From CAZJDM01 sp964544765 (lineage in GTDB: Bacteria > Bdellovibrionota_B > Oligoflexia > CAYFLR01): a stretch of DNA of 10,684 nucleotides. Position 1 is the first letter of the stretch. Every line of letters starts with the position of its first letter. The stretch spans positions 1 to 10,684 of the forward strand of contig CAZJDM010000146.1 in NCBI GenBank assembly GCA_964544765.1, given 5' to 3'. The translations under genes and the position numbers were made by a program. This document shows, one piece after another, positions 1 through 6,653 of the stretch. The notes beneath the pieces were generated by a model. It was not told the origin of the DNA. It worked only from the letters and a program-made list of their open reading frames with translations, and did no database searches.

Positions 1-35
1 CTCACTCGCATGAGGGTTTCGTTTCGCCTTCTTGC

Positions 36-105
36 TATTCAGTTTTCAAACATCGTAACACTCGTTAGAGTTAAGATTCCTACTTTCTTTTATGCACTAT
101 GTCAA
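36..105 (-). promoter_or_regulatory. Probable rRNA operon promoter and start of leader
   Basis: On the minus strand a perfect TTGACA (100-105) is followed after 17 bases by TAGGAA (77-82), a weak -10 that keeps three consensus positions. The predicted transcript would start near position 70 and run leftwards. It then contains TTTGAAAACTGAATA (36-50), a sequence of the kind commonly found in bacterial rRNA leaders and 16S-23S spacers, where it takes part in processing or antitermination. A GC-richer stretch follows up to the window edge, with CTCA/TGAG ends able to pair (1-14). Together these suggest the 5' end of an rRNA operon whose 16S gene lies just outside the window. The rRNA itself is not visible, so this rests on the promoter and leader only. 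A different stable RNA gene is possible. Confidence 0.45.
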
Positions 106-108
106 CAC

Positions 109-157
109 AAAACTGTATTTATTTTCAATCAGTATCAAAATAAAATTATTCAGTTTT
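109..157 (-). terminator. Possible hairpin terminator after rny
   Basis: Just after the rny stop codon, the minus strand can form a two-part stem: AAAACTG (157-151) pairs with CAGTTTT (115-109), and inside it TTTATTTT pairs with AAAATAAA around an 11-base loop. The 3' arm itself ends in TTTT, followed by GTG. The stem is AT-rich and the T tract is short, so it would be a weak intrinsic terminator. Its position, between rny and the strong promoter-like sequence at 77-105, is what would be expected for separating the two units. Confidence 0.4.
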
Positions 158-162
158 TACAT

Positions 163-1722
163 TTATTTGGCGTAACTTGTCGCTCTTGATTCTTTCAGTA
201 GTGTAACGCTTATCTGACCGGGATAATGAATTCCTTCTTTCACCGTTTTTTCTATATCTTTTAATATCATTAAGGCCCCCTCATCCGTAACTCCTTCAGA
301 GTCAACTAAAACCCTAATCTCTCTACCAGCCTGAATAACATAAACTTTATCAACATTATCAACACTACAAACAGCTTGTTCTAGATTTTCTAACCTCTTT
401 ACGTACGTTTCCAACACTTCTTTCCTAGCGCCAGGCCTTTGCGCCGAAAGGCGTCTAGCCACTCCTATCAACACAGCTAAACAAGAATTCCTTATTTGAT
501 TTTCTCTATGATTTTCGATAGCTAAAACTACTTCATCGGGCTCTCCATATTTCCGAGCAATATCTGCGCCAATTTTATTATAAGATCCTTCTATTTCCTG
601 ACCAACAGCCATACCAATATTGTGTAATATACCGGCTCTCTTTGCCATCTTAACATCCATTCCTAATTCCGCAGCTAAAATTCCCGATATAACTGCCACC
701 TCAACTGATTGTTGAAGCACACTCTGCTGTCCCAAGGTTTTATACTTTAGTTTTCCTAACAATCTCAATAGCTCAGATCTAACACCATTTACCCCAATAT
801 CAAAAGCAGCACTTTCACCAGATTCCTTAATATGTGACTCTAACTCTTCATCAACCTTACCTGCCAAAACTTCAATCCTCGCTGGGTGAATTCTTCCATC
901 TGCCAATAGTTTTTGCAGCAGAATTTTAGCTTTTTCTCGTCTTATTGGATCAAACGACGATAAAACCACAGCTTCTGGAGTATCATCAATTATTACATCT
1001 ACACCTGTAGAAGATTCAATGGCTCTGATATTTCGACCTTCTCTTCCAATAATACGGCCCTTCATATCTTCGCTTTCGAGAGGAACAACAGAAACAGTGG
1101 TTTCTGATACATATTCAGCAGATATGCGTTGTATAGCTAAACAAATAATTTCCTTAGCCCGCTCCTCAGCAGCTTGCCGGGTTTCTCTTTCAATCCTTTT
1201 TATCGTCTCAATAGATTCTTTTTTAGCAACATCAGTCATTGCGGATTTTAGTTCTTCCTTAGCTTCTTCTTGAGTAAGATTGGCTATTCTTTCAAGTTTT
1301 GACTTTGCTTCTGAAAGCAATTGTTCAGTTGATTTAAATTTTTCAGTTAAATCAACCTCTCCTTGTAGAAGAACACGCTCCCTTTCAATAACTTCTATTT
1401 CTTTACTGCCTAAAAAATCTGCCTTTTTATCAATATTTTCTTCTCTTTGTAATAACTTCTTTTCCTGTCTATGTAATTCTTTGCGCTTAGCACTGGTTTC
1501 ATTTTCAAATTCCTGTTTCTTCTGAAAATGAATTTCTTTACCTTTAAATTTAGCGTCTTTTATTATAGATTCTGCACTTTGAGAGGCTTTCTCTTTTATA
1601 CTTTGAATCTCTGATTCTGATTCAAGGATAATCTTATTGGCTTTAGTTCGAACAAAAACGTACGCAAAAATAGCTCCCAAAGCAGATGCAATCAAAACAC
1701 TGATTATAAATACTGCTTCCAA
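163..1722 (-). CDS. rny: Ribonuclease Y homologue with degraded HD active site
   Basis: RNase Y is a membrane-anchored endoribonuclease that initiates mRNA decay. Domains in order: N-terminal transmembrane helix (about residues 3-24), long charged coiled coil (about 28-205), KH RNA-binding domain with the GRIIGREGRNIRAIE motif (222-236), HD domain (about 330-430), and a conserved C-terminal domain ending ESRATSYAK. I chose the TTG at 1722, because GGAGG (1729-1733) lies 5 bases upstream of it and this gives 519 aa, the usual family length; a TTG at 1734 is in frame but would contain that Shine-Dalgarno. The striking feature is the HD domain. The family's QHS, LHDIGKA, GSH, HHGD and AAD motifs read QQS (Q338), LHNIGMA (N368), GSY (Y381), NHREN (R406) and VAR (R423). 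Almost every metal ligand is replaced while the surrounding sequence is well kept, so nuclease activity is doubtful. The assignment to the family is secure; loss of function is inferred. Confidence 0.93.
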   Translation of the reverse strand: MEAVFIISVLIASALGAIFAYVFVRTKANKIILESESEIQSIKEKASQSAESIIKDAKFKGKEIHFQKKQEFENETSAKRKELHRQEKKLLQREENIDKKADFLGSKEIEVIERERVLLQGEVDLTEKFKSTEQLLSEAKSKLERIANLTQEEAKEELKSAMTDVAKKESIETIKRIERETRQAAEERAKEIICLAIQRISAEYVSETTVSVVPLESEDMKGRIIGREGRNIRAIESSTGVDVIIDDTPEAVVLSSFDPIRREKAKILLQKLLADGRIHPARIEVLAGKVDEELESHIKESGESAAFDIGVNGVRSELLRLLGKLKYKTLGQQSVLQQSVEVAVISGILAAELGMDVKMAKRAGILHNIGMAVGQEIEGSYNKIGADIARKYGEPDEVVLAIENHRENQIRNSCLAVLIGVARRLSAQRPGARKEVLETYVKRLENLEQAVCSVDNVDKVYVIQAGREIRVLVDSEGVTDEGALMILKDIEKTVKEGIHYPGQISVTLLKESRATSYAK

Positions 1723-1744
1723 ACAAACCTCCAATGAAAAAGCA

Positions 1745-1763
1745 AAATTGCCAAAAGCAATTT
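1745..1763 (-). terminator. Hairpin with T tract upstream of rny start
   Basis: The minus strand reads AAATTGC, a 5-base loop TTTTG, then GCAATTT: a perfect 7-bp stem followed by TGCTTTTT. The form fits an intrinsic terminator for the zapA and 6S-like transcript. However, it lies immediately before the rny ribosome binding site, and the candidate rny promoter would start transcription at about 1763, exactly at the 5' side of the stem. It could therefore be a 5'-end hairpin on the rny message instead of, or as well as, a terminator. Position and structure are seen directly; the role is open. Confidence 0.45.
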
Positions 1764-1769
1764 CTTTGG

Positions 1770-1798
1770 ATTAAAATTAGAATAAACCAAGTTTACAA
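1770..1798 (-). promoter_or_regulatory. Candidate promoter for rny
   Basis: Minus-strand TTGTAA (1793-1798, four of six consensus positions) is separated by exactly 17 bases from TTTAAT (1770-1775, five of six). The predicted start is about 1763, giving a leader of about 40 bases that begins with the 7-bp hairpin at 1745-1763. This would let rny be expressed separately from zapA. In AT-rich DNA such matches occur by chance, so confidence is moderate. Confidence 0.4.
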
Positions 1799-1845
1799 AT
1801 TTATTGAATAAAAACTAATGGAAGAGGTCTCATGAAAGTAAAGAT

Positions 1846-2002
1846 TTGAAATTACCAGGAAACTTTATTGTGTTGTATTTGTAAATACCATTGCCCCAAA
1901 TAAATTTCCTTTATCTCTAGTTGGGGTAATGAAAGAAAAATAGTAGTTTGTTTGAAGTAAATATTTAAACAACACTTTTATTTTGTTACCTTTAAATTTC
2001 AA
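1846..2002 (-). ncRNA. Candidate 6S-like regulatory RNA
   Basis: The 270-base gap between zapA and rny is where many proteobacteria carry 6S RNA, the RNA that mimics an open promoter and binds the housekeeping RNA polymerase. On the minus strand I can fold a long rod. The closing stem pairs TTGAAATT (2002-1995) with AATTTCAA (1853-1846), AGGTAAC with GTTTCCT (one mismatch), and GTGTTGT (1975-1969) with ACAACAC (1876-1870). A large bubble follows, about 37 bases on the 5' side, with a GTATTTACAAATAC hairpin on the 3' side. The terminal arm pairs CATTACCCCAA with TTGGGGCAATG (1931-1921 with 1899-1889, one mismatch) and ends in ATAAA-GGAAA-TTTAT. Length (157 nt), rod shape, central bubble and synteny all fit 6S. 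The closing stem overlaps the zapA stop codon. I recognise no sequence-level 6S signature, so identity is provisional. Confidence 0.45.
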
Positions 2003-2300
2003 CCAATTTTTGATCAATTGTTTGGACCAAGTCATTAATAGCCTTAGTTGTTTTAAAAACAGATTGATCGTATTTTGTCTGATAATCCATTAAGTCTTTA
2101 CCAATATTTAAGCATACCAACGTCATTAAATTTAGCGTTGATACCCCGTGATATTTATTTTGCAAATCGGCTACTTTGTTATTAACCATATTTGCCACAT
2201 TAACTATTTTTTCCTTTTCTATATTATTATTATACCTTAATTTTAATTCTTGTCCTAGAATTAATACGGTAACTACATTTAAATCGGACTTCTTATGCAT
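1992..2300 (-). CDS. zapA: Cell division protein ZapA
   Basis: ZapA is a small cytoplasmic protein that binds and cross-links FtsZ filaments at the division ring. The 102-residue product has the family pattern: an N-terminal beta region VVTVLILGQELKLRY (about 9-23), a helix with VANMVNNKVADL (about 35-46), a short link, then the TLVCLNIGKDLMDYQ stretch (about 60-74) that corresponds to the conserved 'aaLNiaddL' segment, and a C-terminal coiled-coil helix used for dimer and tetramer formation. The ATG at 2300 is preceded by AGGA nine bases upstream; a stronger GGAGG lies 22 bases upstream but has no start codon at a suitable distance. The gene is first in a minus-strand unit divergent from the ATP synthase genes, and its stop codon falls within the closing stem of the candidate 6S-like RNA. 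Confidence 0.85.
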   Translation of the reverse strand: MHKKSDLNVVTVLILGQELKLRYNNNIEKEKIVNVANMVNNKVADLQNKYHGVSTLNLMTLVCLNIGKDLMDYQTKYDQSVFKTTKAINDLVQTIDQKLVEI

Positions 2301-2351
2301 AGATTGCTTTCCTGATTAACCTCCAAAAACCCCTTTTGTTAAGTAGTTATC

Positions 2352-2357
2352 ATTATA
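2352..2357 (-). promoter_or_regulatory. Possible -10 element for zapA
   Basis: A perfect TATAAT on the minus strand would start transcription near 2345 and give a zapA leader of about 45 bases. There is no recognisable -35 hexamer at 16-18 bases. The call relies on the position in the divergent spacer and the -10 match only. Confidence 0.28.
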
Positions 2358-2424
2358 TTCTATCTATTACAATTAAAAATTATTTTTCTCTCAAAAACCA
2401 GCACACTCTAAAAACACACGCAAT

Positions 2425-2430
2425 TATAAT
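2425..2430 (+). promoter_or_regulatory. Possible -10 element for the ATP synthase operon
   Basis: TATAAT lies in the divergent spacer about 95 bases before the atpF' start, inside the palindrome ATTATAAT (2423-2430), so it reads as a -10 on either strand. No good -35 is visible upstream. The remainder of the spacer (2301-2524) is very AT-rich and shows no clear operator or terminator. Confidence 0.25.
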
Positions 2431-2524
2431 GGTTTATAAAATATTTTGCATAAGATAAAAAACTCGTTGTATTTTTCATTTCTCTACATTAGACTCAGTT
2501 TGTTCTCTTTATTTGGAGTTTTTA

Positions 2525-2956
2525 ATGAATGTATATCCAGATATAACCTTCTTCTTACATATCATTATCTTTTTACTCACTATATTTGTAAGTTATATCC
2601 TGATATTCAAGCCGTTCCTAAATAAAATTTTAACACGTAAACAAAAAACCATTACTTTAACTGAAGAAGCCCAACAATACCTTGAACAAACGGATTCCAA
2701 ACAAACTCTTCTCAAGCAAAAATTGAAACAGTCTAAAGTAGACGCCGCACTTAAAGCTAAATCTACAAGACAAGCCTGGATAAAGCAAGAAGAAGAAATT
2801 AAAGAAAAAATCATACAAGAGACTCAAGACAAAATTGAGGAAATAAAAACAATAATTAGTAAAACACTAAAAGAGGAGCTAACTAAACTCCCTATAATCA
2901 AAGAAGATTTATGTAATCAAATATTAGAGAAGAGTTTAGCAACTAAGGATCGCTAG
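2525..2956 (+). CDS. atpF': ATP synthase F0 subunit b' (peripheral stalk)
   Basis: Subunit b' forms, with b, the heterodimeric peripheral stalk that holds the F1 head still against the turning rotor. The 143-residue product has one N-terminal membrane helix (about 8-28, FFLHIIIFLLTIFVSYILIF) followed by the KPF motif typical of the b/b' family, then a long charged coiled coil to the C-terminus (about 32-143). I chose the ATG at 2525 because GGAG at 2515-2518 lies 6 bases before it; an in-frame TTG at 2513 would contain part of that site. It is the first gene of the cluster, 44 bases before atpF. The b versus b' assignment is from order and from the short N-terminus without a signal-like segment. 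Confidence 0.85.
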   Translation: MNVYPDITFFLHIIIFLLTIFVSYILIFKPFLNKILTRKQKTITLTEEAQQYLEQTDSKQTLLKQKLKQSKVDAALKAKSTRQAWIKQEEEIKEKIIQETQDKIEEIKTIISKTLKEELTKLPIIKEDLCNQILEKSLATKDR

Positions 2957-3000
2957 ACTCCTACTACGGAAAGCCCTATTTCACTAGAAAGCTAGCAACT

Positions 3001-3606
3001 ATGGTTCTACTACCCCGTCTTAATAAATTATCTGATAATATTTCTGATAGTACTAAAATATATATTGGAACATATATATTTTATGTATTTCTATTTTCTC
3101 ATCCAACTTTTGCTATCGGAAATGCCAAAGTAGATTTTGTTTCTCAATATATGTATCCACTTATAAACCTTTTGATTTTTATGAGTCTTTTAATATATTT
3201 TATAAAAAAACCTCTAACAATATTTATGCAAAACCGTAACAAGACAATAATTAATCAATTAAACAAACTTGAAAATGAACACCTTAAAGCGAAGCAAGAA
3301 CATGTGGCTATCACAAATTCTTTCTCCTCTCTAGAAGATGAATTAAAACAAATTCATTACGACCTTGAGAAAAGTAATACTGCTATCATTAACAAACGGA
3401 AAAAAAATCTAGAGATTCTTTGTGAAAAAATTCGCCATGAAGGAGGCTCAACGATCCAACGAGAAGTTGAGAAAACTAGACAATATTTAAAAAAGGAACT
3501 ATTAAGAGAAGTATTTGCTGAAGTTAATAATAAACTACTTTCTTCAAAAGAAGACCAAATTAAAATTGCAGATAAAGCAATTAATGAGATAGTTAAAACT
3601 ATGTAA
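3001..3606 (+). CDS. atpF: ATP synthase F0 subunit b (peripheral stalk)
   Basis: This is the second stalk subunit, expected to pair with b'. The 201-residue product has two N-terminal hydrophobic segments: a signal-peptide-like one (about 20-38, ending SHPTFA) and the true membrane anchor (about 52-68), followed by a KKP motif and a long coiled coil containing many Lys/Glu heptads. An added N-terminal signal-like segment is a known trait of deltaproteobacterial AtpF. The ribosome binding site is weak (AGAAAG about 10 bases upstream), and a small CTAG-AAAG-CTAG inverted repeat (2984-2995) overlaps it. Low sequence conservation is normal for this family; context makes the call strong. Confidence 0.83.
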   Translation: MVLLPRLNKLSDNISDSTKIYIGTYIFYVFLFSHPTFAIGNAKVDFVSQYMYPLINLLIFMSLLIYFIKKPLTIFMQNRNKTIINQLNKLENEHLKAKQEHVAITNSFSSLEDELKQIHYDLEKSNTAIINKRKKNLEILCEKIRHEGGSTIQREVEKTRQYLKKELLREVFAEVNNKLLSSKEDQIKIADKAINEIVKTM

Positions 3607-3624
3607 CTTAGGTAAGGAAGAGCG

Positions 3625-4182
3625 TTGATTAATATTTCAAAAATCGTTAACATCTATACACAATCGTTATTAGACGTTGCTGTTGAAAAAAATCAATTAG
3701 ACGATGTATACAATTCATTCAGATCTTTCCATGATCTCATACAAGCAAGTGATAATTTAAAAAAAGCTTTTTCATTAGAAACAGATCTAATATTAAAACC
3801 ACATCTCTATGAGGAAATTGTAGTTATTTTTCACCAAAATACTTCATGTCCAATAATATTTGTTAATTTTTTAAAAGCTCTAATCTCCAACAAAAGAATT
3901 AAACTTTTTGAAACTATGTTTCAAACCTTTAGTGATTTTTACTTTGAAAAAAAGAACTTCCAAAAAGTAGAGTTAATCTCTTCCTACCCCCTAGAAAAGG
4001 AGACCTCTAATAACATTAAAACACGTCTAGAAGAGAAATTATCAAAGACTATAATTCTATCAGAAAAATGTGATCCATCTATATTGGGGGGGTATATTGT
4101 TAAAATAGGCGAAAAATTATATGACAATAGTATTAAAAGCCGCTTGGATCAATTAAAAGAAACCCTATCTAAAGGAGTTTAA
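3625..4182 (+). CDS. atpH: ATP synthase F1 subunit delta
   Basis: Delta (OSCP-type) joins the top of the alpha3beta3 head to the b/b' stalk. The 185-residue product matches the family: an N-terminal helical domain beginning with the IYTQSLLDVAVE segment (about 10-21, family 'YAxALfevA'), and the C-terminal signature GGYIVKIGEKLYDNSIKSRL (about 154-173), where the family has GG...IG...DxSv...L. It starts with TTG at 3625, preceded by AAGGA with 6 bases between; there is no in-frame ATG that would fit better. It follows atpF by 18 bases and ends 6 bases before atpA, consistent with tight co-translation. Confidence 0.9.
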   Translation: MINISKIVNIYTQSLLDVAVEKNQLDDVYNSFRSFHDLIQASDNLKKAFSLETDLILKPHLYEEIVVIFHQNTSCPIIFVNFLKALISNKRIKLFETMFQTFSDFYFEKKNFQKVELISSYPLEKETSNNIKTRLEEKLSKTIILSEKCDPSILGGYIVKIGEKLYDNSIKSRLDQLKETLSKGV

Positions 4183-4188
4183 ATACTC

Positions 4189-5739
4189 ATGCTTGATCAA
4201 TTAAAACTAACTGAGATTGGTAATATTTTAAAAGAAAAAATACTAGATTTTGAAAGTGCCACAGAGGTTTCCGAAACAGGCACAGTCATTGCCGTATCTG
4301 ACGGTATTGCCAGAATTAGAGGCTTAAAAGAAGTAATGAATGGAGAACTTCTATCTTTTCCTCATGATATTAAAGCCATTGCCTTAAACCTAGAAGAAGA
4401 CACTGTGGGTGCAGCTCTTTTTGGAGAATCTCATCTAATCAAAGAAGGGGATACGGTTAAACGAACCAATGAAATTCTTTCTGTTCCTGTTGGAGAAGAT
4501 TTATGCGGAAGAGTTGTAAATTCTCTCGGTATACCACTTGATGGAGGAGCTTCGTTAGAACAAGTTAAAAGGATGCCTGTTGAAAGAAAAGCCATGGGAG
4601 TTATTGCTCGAAAGGGTGTCCATGAGCCTCTTCAAACAGGATTAAAAATAATAGATACTCTAATACCTATTGGTAGAGGTCAAAGAGAATTAATTATTGG
4701 AGATAGGCAGGTAGGAAAGACAGCCATCGCCATAGATACAATAATTAACCAAAAAAATACCGATGTATATTGTATCTATGTTGCTATTGGTCAAAAAGCA
4801 TCCACTATTGCTCAGGTACATGACAAGCTTAAGAAAGCCGGGGCAATGGAATACACTACCATTGTTGCGTCAACAGCTTCTGAGCCAGCACCCCTCAGTT
4901 TTCTTGCTCCTTTTGCAGGGGTTACAATGGGAGAATATTTCAGAGATAACGGAAAACACGCATTAATTGTTTATGATGATTTAAGTAAGCAAGCAGTAGC
5001 TTATAGAGAGTTATCCTTGCTTCTAAGAAGACCTCCAGGACGAGAAGCCTTTCCAGGAGATGTGTTTTATTTACACTCTAGACTTTTGGAAAGGGCATCT
5101 AAACTAAATGACAAACTAGGAGGAGGATCCCTTACTGCTCTACCTATAGTTGAAACACAAGCAGGAGATATTTCTGGTTATATACCAACCAATGTTATAT
5201 CGATCACTGATGGACAAATTTTCTTAGAAACTGATTTATTTTATTCCGGCTTTAAACCTGCTGTAAGTGCTGGTTTATCTGTCTCAAGAGTTGGAGGAAA
5301 TGCTCAAATTAAAGCTATAAAAAAAATAGCCGGTACCTTAAGACTTGAATTAGCACAGTATCGTGAAATGGCAGCATTTGCTCAATTCGGATCAGATCTT
5401 GATGAAGCAACTCAAAAACTACTTGCTAGAGGAAAGTTATTGAGTGAACTTCTCAAACAAAAACAATATGCCCCCTTAGCGGTTGAGAAACAAGTATTGA
5501 TTATTTTTGCTGCTACTAAGGGATTTGTAGACTTTATAGAACCATCGTCATGCCAGGAATATGAAGAACATCTTTATGAGTATTTTGATGATCACCATTC
5601 TCAATTGTTAAATATTGTCAAAACAGAAGGGGATATTTCTAATGACACTGAGGACAAATTAAATAGCGCGCTTCAAGACTATAATGAGTATTTTAAGGCC
5701 AATTTTATGCAGGAAGAGGAATCAGAGGAAGAAAACTAA
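4189..5739 (+). CDS. atpA: ATP synthase F1 subunit alpha
   Basis: Alpha forms the non-catalytic nucleotide sites of the F1 hexamer and donates the arginine finger. The 516-residue product shows an N-terminal beta barrel with EVSETGTVIAVSDGIARIRGL (26-46), Walker A GDRQVGKT (171-178), Walker B ALIVYDDLSK (258-267), the RPPGREAFPGDVFYLHSRLLERA region (281-303) and the SVSR segment holding the arginine finger R367. The ATP synthase signature reads PAVSAGLSVS (357-366), with Ser360 where most alphas have Asn. The tail ends in an acidic run (QEEESEEEN). An AAAGGAG site lies 11 bases before the ATG. Length is typical of the family (about 500-515). Confidence 0.98.
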   Translation: MLDQLKLTEIGNILKEKILDFESATEVSETGTVIAVSDGIARIRGLKEVMNGELLSFPHDIKAIALNLEEDTVGAALFGESHLIKEGDTVKRTNEILSVPVGEDLCGRVVNSLGIPLDGGASLEQVKRMPVERKAMGVIARKGVHEPLQTGLKIIDTLIPIGRGQRELIIGDRQVGKTAIAIDTIINQKNTDVYCIYVAIGQKASTIAQVHDKLKKAGAMEYTTIVASTASEPAPLSFLAPFAGVTMGEYFRDNGKHALIVYDDLSKQAVAYRELSLLLRRPPGREAFPGDVFYLHSRLLERASKLNDKLGGGSLTALPIVETQAGDISGYIPTNVISITDGQIFLETDLFYSGFKPAVSAGLSVSRVGGNAQIKAIKKIAGTLRLELAQYREMAAFAQFGSDLDEATQKLLARGKLLSELLKQKQYAPLAVEKQVLIIFAATKGFVDFIEPSSCQEYEEHLYEYFDDHHSQLLNIVKTEGDISNDTEDKLNSALQDYNEYFKANFMQEEESEEEN

Positions 5740-5768
5740 AACCATGACCTTTGGAATTAAGAAAAAAA

Positions 5769-6638
5769 ATGCCAAGTTATAAAGAATTAAAAACCAGAAT
5801 ACAATCAGTAGAAAATACTAAAAAAATAACCAAAGCCATGCAATTGGTTGCTGCTTCCAAATTTACCAAGGCTCAAGCTAATATTCTCAACGCTCGACCA
5901 TATGCATCAATTTTAATGAATATAATATTTGATTTAACTAACTTTACTGACCGAGATTCCCACCGTCTACTTGAAAAAAGACCCATTAAAAAGGCTCAAC
6001 TACTTGTTTTAACCTCTGATAAGGGTCTCTGCGGTGCTTTTAATACAAATATTATGCGCACAGCTGAAAATTTTTATAATGAACAAGAAAGCAAAGGAAT
6101 CGATATTCAATTATCCTGTATTGGAAGAAAGTGTATCCAATATTTTGAAAAGAATAATTTTAAAATTAAACAGAAATATTATGATGTTATAAACAAACCT
6201 AGTGTCGCTGTTGCCCAAAAAATAGCGGATGACGTTATTAAAGACTTTATTTCCAATGAACATGATGCTTTTTATTTGGCTTACAATGAGTTCAAATCAG
6301 CCTTACAGCAAAAACCCGTTATAGAAGAGTTATTACCAATTGTCCCTACAAAAGGAGAGGATCCTGTTTTTAGAAATCGAAATTTTTTATTCGAGCCATC
6401 TAAGCCCTTGTTATTAGACCAGATTCTAACACGCTATTTTCAATCACAAATTTTCAGAGCCATTTTAGAATCTGTGGCAAGTGAGCACGGCGCCAGAATG
6501 GCAGCTATGGATAACGCTACAAAAAATGCTTCTGATCTCATTGAGAAACTACAATTAGAATACAACAAATTAAGACAAGCCTCCATCACAACCGAAATGT
6601 TGGAAATTGTGGGAGGAGCTGAAGCTTTAAATAATTAA
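5769..6638 (+). CDS. atpG: ATP synthase F1 subunit gamma (central rotor shaft)
   Basis: Gamma is the coiled-coil axle that turns within the alpha3beta3 head and drives the binding changes. The 289-residue product begins MPSYKELKTRIQSVENTKKI, matching the family's N-terminal helix, continues with ITKAMQLVAASKF (about 21-33), has the LTSDKGLCGAFNTNIM core motif (about 80-95), and closes with the C-terminal helix RQASITTEMLEIVGGAEAL. I chose the ATG at 5769 because the homology begins there; the in-frame TTG at 5751 adds six unsupported residues. The ribosome binding site is poor (GGA 13 bases upstream), and the start abuts a run of eight A residues. Translation may depend on coupling to atpA, which ends 29 bases upstream. 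Confidence 0.95.
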   Translation: MPSYKELKTRIQSVENTKKITKAMQLVAASKFTKAQANILNARPYASILMNIIFDLTNFTDRDSHRLLEKRPIKKAQLLVLTSDKGLCGAFNTNIMRTAENFYNEQESKGIDIQLSCIGRKCIQYFEKNNFKIKQKYYDVINKPSVAVAQKIADDVIKDFISNEHDAFYLAYNEFKSALQQKPVIEELLPIVPTKGEDPVFRNRNFLFEPSKPLLLDQILTRYFQSQIFRAILESVASEHGARMAAMDNATKNASDLIEKLQLEYNKLRQASITTEMLEIVGGAEALNN

Positions 6639-6653
6639 ATTTTGAGGTATAAA

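Noticed and set aside
1019..1525. Two open frames on the plus strand opposite rny (1019-1273 and 1280-1525)
   Set aside because: They are antisense shadows of the conserved KH and coiled-coil coding region; no ribosome binding site or family resemblance.
2984..2995. CTAG-AAAG-CTAG inverted repeat before atpF
   Set aside because: Only a 4-bp stem; too short to call an operator or terminator, though it sits next to the weak atpF ribosome binding site.
2593..3653. Minus-strand open frames opposite atpF' and atpF/atpH
   Set aside because: Low-complexity translations of the complement of coiled-coil genes; no start signals, and the plus-strand genes are clear.
4763..4966. 67-codon frame inside atpA
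   Set aside because: It overlaps the conserved alpha nucleotide-binding domain in another frame and resembles nothing known.
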